Assembly (NCBI GenBank): GCA_002430545.1
Contig: DJCM01000007.1
Coordinates: 1 to 40,007 of the forward strand
Reading direction: 5' to 3'
Source: Flavobacteriaceae bacterium UBA5950
GTDB lineage: Bacteria > Bacteroidota > Bacteroidia > Flavobacteriales > Flavobacteriaceae
DNA length: 40,007 nt
Shown here: in pieces, positions 8,320 through 16,757 of the stretch
How positions within the stretch are numbered: the stretch's first letter is position 1
Layout of the letters: the number at the start of each line of letters is the position of its first letter
Position numbers and translations under genes: made by a program
Notes under the pieces: generated by a model
The model's input: only the letters and a program-made list of their open reading frames with translations
Database searches by the model: none
What the model was told of the DNA's origin: nothing

Positions 8320-8760
8320 ATGAAAAAGATACTTATCCTCTGCACTGGCAACTCTTGTCGAAGCCAAATCGCACATGGTTATTTTGCATATTTCGGTAAA
8401 GATGCCCTAGATGTGTATTCAGCTGGTATCGAGACACATGGCGTCAATCCCAGAGCCATAGCAACGATGGAGGAAGATGGAATTGATATTTCAGAACACA
8501 CATCGAACCACGTTGATGAATACCTCCACATCCAATTTGACTATATATTGACTGTTTGTGATCATGCACATGAACACTGTCCTTTTATTCCTAGTGAAAC
8601 AGCACTTCGCATTCATCACAACTTTACTGACCCCTCCAAACTGGTGTCAGAAAATGAAGAAGAAATCAAAGCTGCTTTTGCTACAACCAGAGAAGAAATC
8701 AAAAACTTTACACTTGCGTTTGTGCAACAACACAGACTCAAGAAAGTGTCTAACGCATAA
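8320..8760 (+). CDS. arsC: Arsenate reductase / low-molecular-weight phosphatase-like protein
   Basis: The protein belongs to the LMW-PTP fold used by thioredoxin-coupled arsenate reductases. The P-loop CTGNSCRS covers residues 8-15. Two further cysteines, Cys80 and Cys87 in TVCDHAHEHCP, match the redox cascade Cys10/82/89 of Staphylococcus aureus ArsC, which favours arsenate reductase over protein phosphatase. At 146 residues it is full length. There is no arsR, efflux pump or other ars gene alongside, so it is an orphan. A weak TTTATTTG -7-like site lies at 8295-8302. Its last 11 bases overlap the convergent aspartate kinase gene. Confidence 0.85.
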   Translation: MKKILILCTGNSCRSQIAHGYFAYFGKDALDVYSAGIETHGVNPRAIATMEEDGIDISEHTSNHVDEYLHIQFDYILTVCDHAHEHCPFIPSETALRIHHNFTDPSKLVSENEEEIKAAFATTREEIKNFTLAFVQQHRLKKVSNA

Positions 8761-10000
8761 CCAACTGCATCGTTTCTTGGGTACGCTGCTCTAACAAAAG
8801 TTCGTGTTTACGCAACAAAAAAGTAGCGCTTTCTGGCTGAAAATGCCGAATGGTGTACAATGAGACATTTGGTTTATGGTCCACTTGAAATCGACCACGA
8901 AGTTCGTGAAGAAGTTCTTCTATTTTGCCAAACTTATCAAAAACACAAACCGAAAAACTAATCGCTGAGTTTTGAATCAAATCAACCTTCATTTTATACT
9001 TGTGGAGCATGGCAAAAATATCACTGATGTTTTTTTCAATAATGAACGAAAAATCAAGTGAAGATAACTTGATTAATGCCAAATTATTTTTAACAATATA
9101 ACAAGGAATATGAGGGTCTATTGCAACCCCTTTACTCACTTTGGTTCCTTCATCGCTGGGATTGATAAACGATTTTACATGAAGTGGAATTTCTTTTCGC
9201 TGTAGTGGCTGAAGGGTTTTGGGGTGAATGACCGATGCCCCATAAAACGCCAGCTCAATTGCCTCTTGATAAGAGATGTGATGGAGCAATTGGGTTGATT
9301 CAAAATGACGAGGGTCAGCATTGAGAACCCCTGGCACATCCTTCCAAATGGTTACAGAATTACTATTGAGACAATAAGCGAATATCGCTGCAGTGTAGTC
9401 AGACCCCTCACGACCGAGTGTCGTGGTAAAGTTGTTGTCATCACTTCCAATAAATCCTTGGGTAATATAAAACTGATCAGTGTTAATTTTTTGGCTAATG
9501 GCCTTTTCTGTTCTAGCCCAATCTACATTCGCATCGCGATAGCTGGTGTCGGTTTGGATGCATTCTCTTGCATCTAACCAGTTGGCAGCAATACCTTTTT
9601 CGTTTAGGAAGTGGGTGATGATCGTCGTTGATACCAATTCGCCTGTACTAACAACCTGATCATAAACAAAAGAATAATGTGGAGATTTATTGATTTTCAA
9701 AAAAGTACGTAACCCATCGAATCGTTGTTTAACCTGATCAAACACATCATGCTTTGGGTGATCGAAGATTTCATTCATAATCCCCAAATGATAGTCGATA
9801 ATTTCATTGAGTTGTGACTCCATTTGTTTGGCGTCATCAAAATAGACTTCAATAAGTTTTTCAAAAGCATTGGTGGTTTTGCCCATAGCAGACACCACAA
9901 TCAAGGTTTGGGCATGACCTGTTAGTTCAAGCACACGATACATATTCTGTATCCCCTCGGCATCTTTAACTGATGCTCCCCCAAATTTAAATATTCTCAT
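8750..10000 (-). CDS. lysC: Aspartate kinase, monofunctional
   Basis: The enzyme phosphorylates aspartate at the entry to lysine, threonine and methionine synthesis. The start KFGGASVKDAEG is the kinase signature. TLGREGSDYTAA is the nucleotide/aspartate-binding motif, and VIHPKTLQPL follows. The remaining C-terminal region (about residues 290-416) holds degenerate ACT repeats expected to bind effector amino acids. At 416 residues it is monofunctional, with no homoserine dehydrogenase fused. Its 5' end overlaps the GNAT gene by 14 nt, so the two form an operon; its 3' end overlaps arsC by 11 nt. Confidence 0.93.
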   Translation of the reverse strand: MRIFKFGGASVKDAEGIQNMYRVLELTGHAQTLIVVSAMGKTTNAFEKLIEVYFDDAKQMESQLNEIIDYHLGIMNEIFDHPKHDVFDQVKQRFDGLRTFLKINKSPHYSFVYDQVVSTGELVSTTIITHFLNEKGIAANWLDARECIQTDTSYRDANVDWARTEKAISQKINTDQFYITQGFIGSDDNNFTTTLGREGSDYTAAIFAYCLNSNSVTIWKDVPGVLNADPRHFESTQLLHHISYQEAIELAFYGASVIHPKTLQPLQRKEIPLHVKSFINPSDEGTKVSKGVAIDPHIPCYIVKNNLALIKLSSLDFSFIIEKNISDIFAMLHKYKMKVDLIQNSAISFSVCVFDKFGKIEELLHELRGRFQVDHKPNVSLYTIRHFQPESATFLLRKHELLLEQRTQETMQLVMR

Positions 10001-10487
10001 CAGGATATTGATTTATAAATGTAGAAATTGCATGTTCATCCATTTGAGCTGTGCGCCAATCAGACAGTACTGCGGCACCTGTTTGCTCGTAGAAATCAAT
10101 AGCAGATTGGTTCCAGTCCAACACAGCCCACTCCACACGACGTACTTGCAGAGAATGGGCATAGTGGATAAATCGTTTGTACAAGGCAAATCCAATACCT
10201 TTCCCTCTGTGATCTTCTTGCACGATCAAATCTTCAAGGTGCATGGTTTTTCCTTTCCAAGTCGAATAACGTGGATAGCCCAAAGCCAAGCCTACAATTT
10301 GTTGATCCTCCTCGGCAACAAAGCACACAAAAGATGAGTGCTCGCCAAAACCATCCCGAACCAAGTCATCAGTTGTAAGAACGACTGCATCTGGCTCACG
10401 TTCAAAAACAGCAAGTTCTTTGATGAGTGCTAAAATTGATTGTGCATCAGCCGAGGTCGCTTGACGAATAGTAGCCTGTTTTTTCAT
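9987..10487 (-). CDS. GNAT-family N-acetyltransferase, diamine-acetyltransferase-like
   Basis: This is an acetyl-CoA-dependent acetyltransferase of 166 residues. The acetyl-CoA-binding motif A is visible as QEDHRGKGIGFALYKRF, preceded by the LEDLIV strand, and motif B includes WNQSAIDFYEQTGA. The arrangement resembles spermidine/diamine acetyltransferases, but the substrate is not proven. I start it at ATG 10487 (MKKQATIRQATS): the longer frame to 10598 adds unconserved sequence, runs into mfd and crosses the promoter element at 10493-10500. It overlaps lysC by 14 nt, so the two are likely translated from one message. Confidence 0.88.
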   Translation of the reverse strand: MKKQATIRQATSADAQSILALIKELAVFEREPDAVVLTTDDLVRDGFGEHSSFVCFVAEEDQQIVGLALGYPRYSTWKGKTMHLEDLIVQEDHRGKGIGFALYKRFIHYAHSLQVRRVEWAVLDWNQSAIDFYEQTGAAVLSDWRTAQMDEHAISTFINQYPDENI

Positions 10488-10492
10488 GGGCG

Positions 10493-10500
10493 CAAAGGTA
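10493..10500 (-). promoter_or_regulatory. -7 element (TACCTTTG) of the GNAT-lysC unit
   Basis: The minus strand reads TACCTTTG, an exact TAnnTTTG match, ending only 5 nt before the ATG at 10487. If used, the message would be nearly leaderless. It lies in the divergent region shared with mfd and supports the short start of the GNAT gene. Confidence 0.5.
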
Positions 10501-10519
10501 AGAATATGACAGCAAATGC

Positions 10520-13500
10520 GTGTTCGAATCTTTTTGCGATTTGTATGCAATCTATAAGAAGAGTTTGTATCATTGCAAAAAAATTGGATTGAATCCATTT
10601 GGCAATGCTGGTCGTACCACCACCAATGTACAGGTCCAGCAGCTTTCCAACCTTATAGATGCGAGCGAAAAAGTCAGTGTTTCGGGTCTCGCAGGGTCTT
10701 CTTATGCCTTTTTGGTAGCTACCATATTTGAAAAGAAAAAAAAAACAATGGTTTTGGTCCTCGATGATAAGGAGGAAGCAGCCTATATATTTAACGATCT
10801 CGAGCGATTGCTGCCTGATCAGCAAGTACTCTTCTACCCTGCTAGCTATCGCCGACCCTATGAAATAGAAGAGGTGGACAACGCAAATGTAATGATGCGT
10901 GCAGATTCCCTTAAAAGATGTAGCACGAATCAAAACCCAACTTTACTTGTGAGCTATCCCGATGCTTTGTTTGAGCAAGTCATCACAAAAAAAGAGTTGC
11001 AAAAAAAGACGTTAACAATACAACTAGGCGAAAGTATTGGTCGAGACCTCATCAATGAAGCCCTATTCGCCTATGACTTTCAAAGGGTTGATTTTGTATC
11101 CCAACCTGGTGAATTTTCAGTAAGAGGTGGAATCATCGATATCTTTTCCTATGATAAAGATGAGCCCTATCGCATCGAGTTTTTTGGAGATGATGTTGAT
11201 CGAATCAATTGTTTTGATATCGAGACCCAACTGTCGACAAAACCCCTCGAAAAAATCGATATTGTTGCGCATTTGGAGCATAAATTACAAAGCGAAGAAC
11301 GCCAGCCGATTTGGTCCTTTTTAGGGGATTCTACCACTTATTTTCTGCCTGCTATTGCTAATGTGATTGCTGTACTGGACAAGCTCTATGACAAGTCGAT
11401 AGAGGCGAACGCTTCTTTGGAAAGCCCCCTAAATAACTCCAATCCTGAAGACTTATTTGTGCGTGGACAAGATTTTGAAACAGCAATTGCCAATCGAACT
11501 AGCGTCCACTTTGGGGGTCAAAAAGAGTCAAATCACATTGCTTTTGACTGTCAGCCGCAACCGAGTTTTAATCGAAATTTCGAGCAAGTCATCAAACATC
11601 TGATCGATAATGAATCGCAGGGGTTTCGCAATCATCTTTTTTGCAGTTCACAGCAGCAAGCCGTCCGATTTGTGAGAATCGCAGAAGAGCTGTCATCCAA
11701 AAAACTGTTTGAAATCCATATCATGCCCCTCTATCAGGGGTTTATCGACAATCAAAATCATGTCGCTTGTTATACAGATCACCAATTTTTTGAACGTCAT
11801 TACAAATTCAGACTCAAAAATGGCTATGCAAAAAAACAAGCCATTAGTCTCAAGGAGTTCAACCAACTGAGTGTTGGGGATTATGTTACTCATATCGATC
11901 ATGGGGTTGGTAAATTTGGTGGGCTCCAGCGCATCGAAGTTGATGGTAAGCTTCAAGAGGCGATTAAACTCACCTACAGCGAGCGTGATATACTGTATGT
12001 GAGTATTCACTCATTGCACAAAATCAGTAAATACGCAGGGAAAGATGGTGCAGTTCCTAAAATTTACAAACTTGGGTCTGTCGCTTGGAAAAAATTGAAA
12101 ACAAAGACAAAGAAACGGGTGAAAGAAATTGCCTTTGACCTTATTCAAGTCTATGCAAAAAGGAAACTTAAAAAAGGTTTTCAATGTCATTCTGATAGTT
12201 ATTTGCAACACGAGTTGGAAGCATCCTTTATCTATGAAGACACCCCCGATCAGCGAAATGCCACAGTGTCAGTAAAAGAAGATATGGAAAGTGAACAGCC
12301 CATGGATCGATTGGTTTGTGGAGATGTTGGGTTTGGCAAAACAGAAGTCGCCATTCGTGCTGCTTTCAAGGCAGTGGACAATGGAAAGCAGGTCGCTGTT
12401 CTTGTACCCACCACAATCCTTGCCTTTCAACATCACAACACCTTTTCAAAACGCTTAGAGGACTTCCCTGTCAAAATCGATTATCTGAATCGTTTTCGAT
12501 CAGCTAAAAACAAAAAGGAAATCCTTCAAGAGTTGGATGATGGGTCAATCGATATTATTATTGGCACACACCAACTGGTGAACAAGAGTACCAACTTTAA
12601 AAATTTAGGTTTACTGATCGTAGATGAGGAGCAGAAATTTGGGGTCAGTGTAAAAGAAAAACTCAGAGCACTCAAAGCCAATGTTGATGTACTCACACTC
12701 ACTGCCACTCCAATTCCGAGAACGCTGCAATTTAGCTTAATGGCAGCTCGTGACTTGTCGATTATAAATACTCCTCCACCCAACAGACACCCCATAGAAA
12801 GTCAGGTCGTTGGCTTTAGTGAACCCCTCATTCGGGATGCGATTATCTATGAACTGCAGCGAGGTGGGCAGGTGTTTTTTGTACACAATAGAATCGAAAA
12901 TTTGGCAGATTTCACTGGCATGATTCAACGCCTAGTCCCCGATGCTAAGGTAACAAGCATTCATGGCCAAATGGAAGGGTCATCGATCGAAACTAGAATG
13001 CGTGATTTTATTGAGGGTCATATCGATATACTGGTGGCAACAACCATCATTGAAAATGGGCTTGATGTGCCAAATGCAAATACAATTTTTATCAATAATG
13101 CGCATCAATTTGGACTGAGTGATCTTCATCAAATGAGGGGACGCGTGGGAAGAAGCAATAAAAAGGCCTTTTGTTATTTCTTATCAGCTCCCATGTCAAC
13201 ACTAAACGATGAGGCTCGAAAACGAATGCGTGCACTTTCCGAACACACTGCTTTGGGGTCTGGTTTTCAAATTGCCATGCGTGATTTGGAAATTCGTGGT
13301 GCTGGTGATTTGTTGGGTGGCGAGCAAAGTGGATTTATCAATGATATTGGGTTTGAAACATATCAGAAAATTTTAAAAGAAGCTGTTGAGGAATTAAAAT
13401 CTGAGCATTTTCAAGAACTCTATCCAAATCATGAGTCAGCTCCAAAAGAAGTACAAATTGATACCGACCTCGAAATTCTTTTCCCAGACACCTATATCAA

Positions 13501-13915
13501 TAACGTACAAGAGCGATTGAGTTGTTATCAAAGCCTAAATGAAGTGTCAAATCAGCCTGCACTTGATCAGTTTGTCAATGAGTTGCAAGATCGTTTTGGC
13601 CCTTTACCCCCAACATCTCAGGCACTGATTCAAAGCATTCAACTCAAGTGGTTGGCAAACGAATTATATTTTGAAAAAATTGTTCTAAAAAAAAATAAAC
13701 TCATCGGATACTTTGATCTTTCAACAAATCAAGACTTCCTCCTGTCAGATCAATTTCAGTTGATGATGAAACAACTACAGATACATTCGAAAAAGGGCTT
13801 GTTGAAAGAGCGAAAACAAGGAGAAAACAATCGATTATTATTATCGTTTGAAAACGTCCATACGATAGAGGAAGCCCTGGATTCGTTGAAAGAGTTGCAG
13901 CCTATAACTGCTTGA
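10520..13915 (+). CDS. mfd: Transcription-repair coupling factor
   Basis: Mfd pushes RNA polymerase off at DNA lesions and recruits UvrA. The order is a UvrB-like N-terminal module (about residues 40-330), the RNA-polymerase-interacting domain (around GDYVTHIDHGVGKFGGL), the superfamily 2 translocase with Walker A GDVGFGKTE (601-609) and Walker B DEEQ (702-705), the second RecA lobe with a MRGRVGRS motif, and a C-terminal TRCF domain. At 1131 residues it is complete. The start is uncertain: GTG 10520 gives the longest form, but a TCTTTTTG -7-like site at 10529-10536 would favour a TTG further in (10541, 10565 or 10589). It overlaps the convergent ACT gene by 14 bp. Confidence 0.95.
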   Translation: MFESFCDLYAIYKKSLYHCKKIGLNPFGNAGRTTTNVQVQQLSNLIDASEKVSVSGLAGSSYAFLVATIFEKKKKTMVLVLDDKEEAAYIFNDLERLLPDQQVLFYPASYRRPYEIEEVDNANVMMRADSLKRCSTNQNPTLLVSYPDALFEQVITKKELQKKTLTIQLGESIGRDLINEALFAYDFQRVDFVSQPGEFSVRGGIIDIFSYDKDEPYRIEFFGDDVDRINCFDIETQLSTKPLEKIDIVAHLEHKLQSEERQPIWSFLGDSTTYFLPAIANVIAVLDKLYDKSIEANASLESPLNNSNPEDLFVRGQDFETAIANRTSVHFGGQKESNHIAFDCQPQPSFNRNFEQVIKHLIDNESQGFRNHLFCSSQQQAVRFVRIAEELSSKKLFEIHIMPLYQGFIDNQNHVACYTDHQFFERHYKFRLKNGYAKKQAISLKEFNQLSVGDYVTHIDHGVGKFGGLQRIEVDGKLQEAIKLTYSERDILYVSIHSLHKISKYAGKDGAVPKIYKLGSVAWKKLKTKTKKRVKEIAFDLIQVYAKRKLKKGFQCHSDSYLQHELEASFIYEDTPDQRNATVSVKEDMESEQPMDRLVCGDVGFGKTEVAIRAAFKAVDNGKQVAVLVPTTILAFQHHNTFSKRLEDFPVKIDYLNRFRSAKNKKEILQELDDGSIDIIIGTHQLVNKSTNFKNLGLLIVDEEQKFGVSVKEKLRALKANVDVLTLTATPIPRTLQFSLMAARDLSIINTPPPNRHPIESQVVGFSEPLIRDAIIYELQRGGQVFFVHNRIENLADFTGMIQRLVPDAKVTSIHGQMEGSSIETRMRDFIEGHIDILVATTIIENGLDVPNANTIFINNAHQFGLSDLHQMRGRVGRSNKKAFCYFLSAPMSTLNDEARKRMRALSEHTALGSGFQIAMRDLEIRGAGDLLGGEQSGFINDIGFETYQKILKEAVEELKSEHFQELYPNHESAPKEVQIDTDLEILFPDTYINNVQERLSCYQSLNEVSNQPALDQFVNELQDRFGPLPPTSQALIQSIQLKWLANELYFEKIVLKKNKLIGYFDLSTNQDFLLSDQFQLMMKQLQIHSKKGLLKERKQGENNRLLLSFENVHTIEEALDSLKELQPITA

Positions 13916-14561
13916 GATCTTTGATGATTCGAAAGGCTCTATCAACCTGTTCTTCATTGACAAGAATCGTGAATTCATTCGAAGTTGAAATCACCTCGTA
14001 GATATTAATTCCCTCCCAAGACAGGCGCTGAAAAACAAAATAATAGATCCCTGGAACAGACACATTTTCAGTTGGCAACTTCACTGAAATAGAAGACAAG
14101 TCTGTTTCTTTATGAATACATGTTTCATTTGAGAAACAACTTTCAACCAGTTCGGCAAGGTTGCCGCTCACCACAACATTACATTCGTTGACGCCTCTTG
14201 AAGAGGTGTAAAAATTGTCTTTCGCATCAGAAATCTCAGCAACCAATTTTGCCTGAGAGGTCAAAAGTGTTGGAGAGGTTTTAAAGTTGTAATCAATGAG
14301 CGACGATCGAACTGTAATATCGCCAATGTTTCGCAGCGTGCGTACAATTTTAAGAGAAGATCGAAATTCAAAATCGGAGGAAAGACGCTTCAGAGCCATA
14401 ACAATGGCTCCATTTCTCACCTCTTTGTTCATGACACTGCTAATATCTTCATTCATGATGCGTGCGAGAGAGGTAAGGTTGATAATACCCTGCGTTAGTG
14501 CGCTGACTAAAAAGGGTTTGCTTTTGATATATTCCTCAACAGCAGAAGATATTGTTTTCAT
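13902..14561 (-). CDS. ACT-domain protein (aspartate-kinase-regulatory-like)
   Basis: This 219-residue cytoplasmic protein is often labelled aspartate kinase in flavobacterial genomes but has no kinase domain. The C-terminal region carries an ACT-like pattern: LSWEGINIYEVISTSNEFTI followed by VDRAFRIIKDL. An earlier repeat may lie around residues 100-150. The N-terminal third is helical and may be a winged-helix-like module; that is only inference. I chose the ATG at 14561 over a TTG six codons upstream. It is likely an amino-acid-responsive regulatory protein, but the ligand and target are unknown. It converges on mfd with a 14-bp overlap. Confidence 0.75.
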   Translation of the reverse strand: MKTISSAVEEYIKSKPFLVSALTQGIINLTSLARIMNEDISSVMNKEVRNGAIVMALKRLSSDFEFRSSLKIVRTLRNIGDITVRSSLIDYNFKTSPTLLTSQAKLVAEISDAKDNFYTSSRGVNECNVVVSGNLAELVESCFSNETCIHKETDLSSISVKLPTENVSVPGIYYFVFQRLSWEGINIYEVISTSNEFTILVNEEQVDRAFRIIKDLKQL

Positions 14562-14627
14562 ATGATCTCTTAAGTACATCGCGAAAATAGTAAATAATTA
14601 AACAAAATGTTATAAATAACACATTTA

Positions 14628-14983
14628 TTAAAATGGGTAGAATGCATTTTCGGTGATTTGAAGCTTGATGTTCTTACCTTGACTGACAATGCTTACGATA
14701 TCAAACCTAACATTGACATCCAAGTTATTTGTACTGACAAAGTGGTCAGCAGCAACAATAAGAGAGCGCTGTTGTTTTTTTGAAACAAAGGATTGAGGGT
14801 CACCAAAATAAGTGCTTGTCCTTGACTTAACCTCCACAATAGCGAGCACATCATCTTTACGAGCAATGATATCGACCTCCGATCTGCCAAAACGATAATT
14901 GCGTTTGAGGATGGTCTAGCCTTTTTTTGATAGCTTTCATCAGCAAGACTTTCGCCCTGTCGACCAAGTTTGGTTGTGTTCAT
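14628..14983 (-). pseudogene. yraN: Broken YraN/UPF0102 family gene (frameshift plus stop codon)
   Basis: The first 21 codons after ATG 14983 read as a normal YraN start (KLGRQGESLADESYQKK). The frame then shifts at a run of seven A. The sequence resumes one frame over as ILKRNYRFGRSEVDIIARKD and continues through the nuclease-like LAIVEVKSRTS core to the C-terminal AFYPF. Restoring an eighth A gives GGC-TAG-ACC where the family has Gly-Tyr/Phe-x, so a nonsense codon lies just after the shift. Two independent lesions make an assembly slip less likely. A GTG at 14849 could still start the 73-residue C-terminal part. Intact relatives are about 120 residues, nuclease-fold proteins of unclear function. 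Confidence 0.85.
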
Positions 14984-15039
14984 TTTGGGATTGTAAAGTT
15001 TGAAGATATAAAAAATCGATGAGAGGTAAGATTATTGCT

Positions 15040-15047
15040 TATTTTTG
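15040..15047 (+). promoter_or_regulatory. -7 element (TATTTTTG) of metG
   Basis: TATTTTTG matches TAnnTTTG and ends 20 nt before the preferred metG ATG at 15068. Because transcription would begin near 15050, it argues against the longer TTG start at 15035. Confidence 0.45.
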
Positions 15048-15067
15048 TGATGGAATTAAACGACTAC

Positions 15068-16753
15068 ATGCCACAACAGCGCTACACCATTACTGCAGCA
15101 CTTCCCTACACCAATGGACCAATTCATATTGGGCATCTGGCTGGTGTTTATGTGCCAGCAGATATTTATGCTCGCTATCTGCGAATGAAAGGAGAAGATG
15201 TTTTTTTTGTTTGTGGAAGCGATGAGCATGGCGTTGCAATTTCTATTCGAGCCAAAAAAGAGGGGAAGACACCTAATGAAATCATCGATCATTATCACAA
15301 TATGATTCAATCTTCTTTTGATGATTTTGGGATTTCTTTTGATCATTATGGAAGGACTTCCGATCCGATTCATCATCAAACTGCAATTGATTTTTTTAAA
15401 GCACTTTATGATAAGGGCGATTTTATTGAAGAGACCACAGAGCAATTGTACGATCAAGAAGCCGAACAGTTTTTGGCCGATCGGTTTGTGGTGGGTACTT
15501 GTCCACATTGCGGCCATGAAGAGGCGTATGGTGATCAATGCGAGTCTTGTGGGCGCTCGCTCAATGCGACTGATTTAATACATCCAACCTCCACTATATC
15601 TGGTGGTGTTCCCATCACCAAAGCAACCAAACATTGGTTCCTACCACTGGATAGGTATCAAAGTTTTTTGGAAGATTGGATTCTGAAAGGGCATGCTGAT
15701 GATTGGAAATCCAATGTATATGGACAAGTAAAATCCTGGCTCGACGATGGGCTCAAAGCAAGGGCAGTAACGCGAGACCTTGACTGGGGGATTCCAGTAC
15801 CAGTGCCAGGAGGAGAAAACAAAGTGCTCTATGTTTGGTTTGATGCGCCAATTGGATATATCTCTGCAACCAAAGATTGGGGACAGCAAAACAATACCGA
15901 CTGGGAGCCATATTGGAAAGACAAAAACACCAAGCTCATCCACTTTATCGGCAAGGACAATATCGTGTTTCACTGTATTATCTTTCCTTCGATGCTAAAG
16001 GCAGAGGGGTCTTATGTATTGCCGACCAATGTGCCTGCAAACGAGTTTCTAAACCTCGAAGGACAAAAACTATCAACCTCCAAAAATTGGGCGGTTTGGC
16101 TTCATGAGTATTTGGAGGATTTTCCAGGCAAACAAGATGTGTTGCGTTATGTCTTAACTGCCAATGCGCCAGAAAATAAAGACAATGACTTCACTTGGCG
16201 TGATTTTCAATCTAGAAATGACAACGAGCTCGTTGCTATTTATGGAAACTTTATCAATCGAATTGTTGTGCTCACCCATAAGTACTATGAAGGAGTGGTG
16301 CCTGCACCAAATTACAACACCCAAGTGGACGAGGAAACCCTTGAGGAGTTGCGTTCCTTACCAATCCAAATCGCAACCGCAGTGGAAAACTATCGCTTTC
16401 GTGAGGCCAGTCAAATCCTTTTGAAAATTGCTCGCTTAGGCAATAAATATCTCGCTGATGAAGAGCCTTGGAAACAGCAAAAAACCAATCCAGAGCGTGT
16501 TAAAACCATCATGTATAATGGCTTACAAATTGCAGCAGTATTGGCAATTGCTAGCACCCCGTTTTTACCACAAACTGCCAACAAACTCAAAACCATATTG
16601 GGACTTTCGCTACAATCCAATTGGAGTGATATGACTCAATCCGAATTAGTAGCTGTTGGAACTGTCCTAGCCCCTAGTGAATTGTTGTTTTCAAAAGTTG
16701 AAGATGACGATGTTCAAATCCAACTGGACAAACTAAAAAACCAGAGCATCTAG
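15068..16753 (+). CDS. metG: Methionine--tRNA ligase, short form without C-terminal tRNA-binding domain
   Basis: This class I synthetase charges initiator and elongator tRNA-Met. HIGH is at residues 20-23, a four-cysteine zinc knuckle at Cys145/148/158/161 (CPHCG and CESCG), and the KMSKS-equivalent KLSTSK at 334-339, followed by the anticodon-binding helical domain. ATG 15068 is chosen because the promoter element at 15040 excludes the TTG at 15035. The protein is 561 residues and stops in the linker (KVEDDDVQIQLDKLKNQ). Most flavobacterial MetG proteins continue for over 100 residues into an EMAPII/Arc1-like tRNA-binding dimerisation domain, which is missing here. The next gene starts 4 nt later. 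Confidence 0.95.
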   Translation: MPQQRYTITAALPYTNGPIHIGHLAGVYVPADIYARYLRMKGEDVFFVCGSDEHGVAISIRAKKEGKTPNEIIDHYHNMIQSSFDDFGISFDHYGRTSDPIHHQTAIDFFKALYDKGDFIEETTEQLYDQEAEQFLADRFVVGTCPHCGHEEAYGDQCESCGRSLNATDLIHPTSTISGGVPITKATKHWFLPLDRYQSFLEDWILKGHADDWKSNVYGQVKSWLDDGLKARAVTRDLDWGIPVPVPGGENKVLYVWFDAPIGYISATKDWGQQNNTDWEPYWKDKNTKLIHFIGKDNIVFHCIIFPSMLKAEGSYVLPTNVPANEFLNLEGQKLSTSKNWAVWLHEYLEDFPGKQDVLRYVLTANAPENKDNDFTWRDFQSRNDNELVAIYGNFINRIVVLTHKYYEGVVPAPNYNTQVDEETLEELRSLPIQIATAVENYRFREASQILLKIARLGNKYLADEEPWKQQKTNPERVKTIMYNGLQIAAVLAIASTPFLPQTANKLKTILGLSLQSNWSDMTQSELVAVGTVLAPSELLFSKVEDDDVQIQLDKLKNQSI

Positions 16754-16757
16754 GCCC

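Noticed and set aside
8320..8760. arsC as part of an arsenic-resistance island
   Set aside because: No arsR, arsenite efflux gene or other metal-resistance gene is adjacent; the neighbours are housekeeping genes.
10488..10598. Longer GNAT protein starting at 10598
   Set aside because: The extra residues show no conservation pattern, cross an exact TAnnTTTG element and overlap the mfd 5' end.
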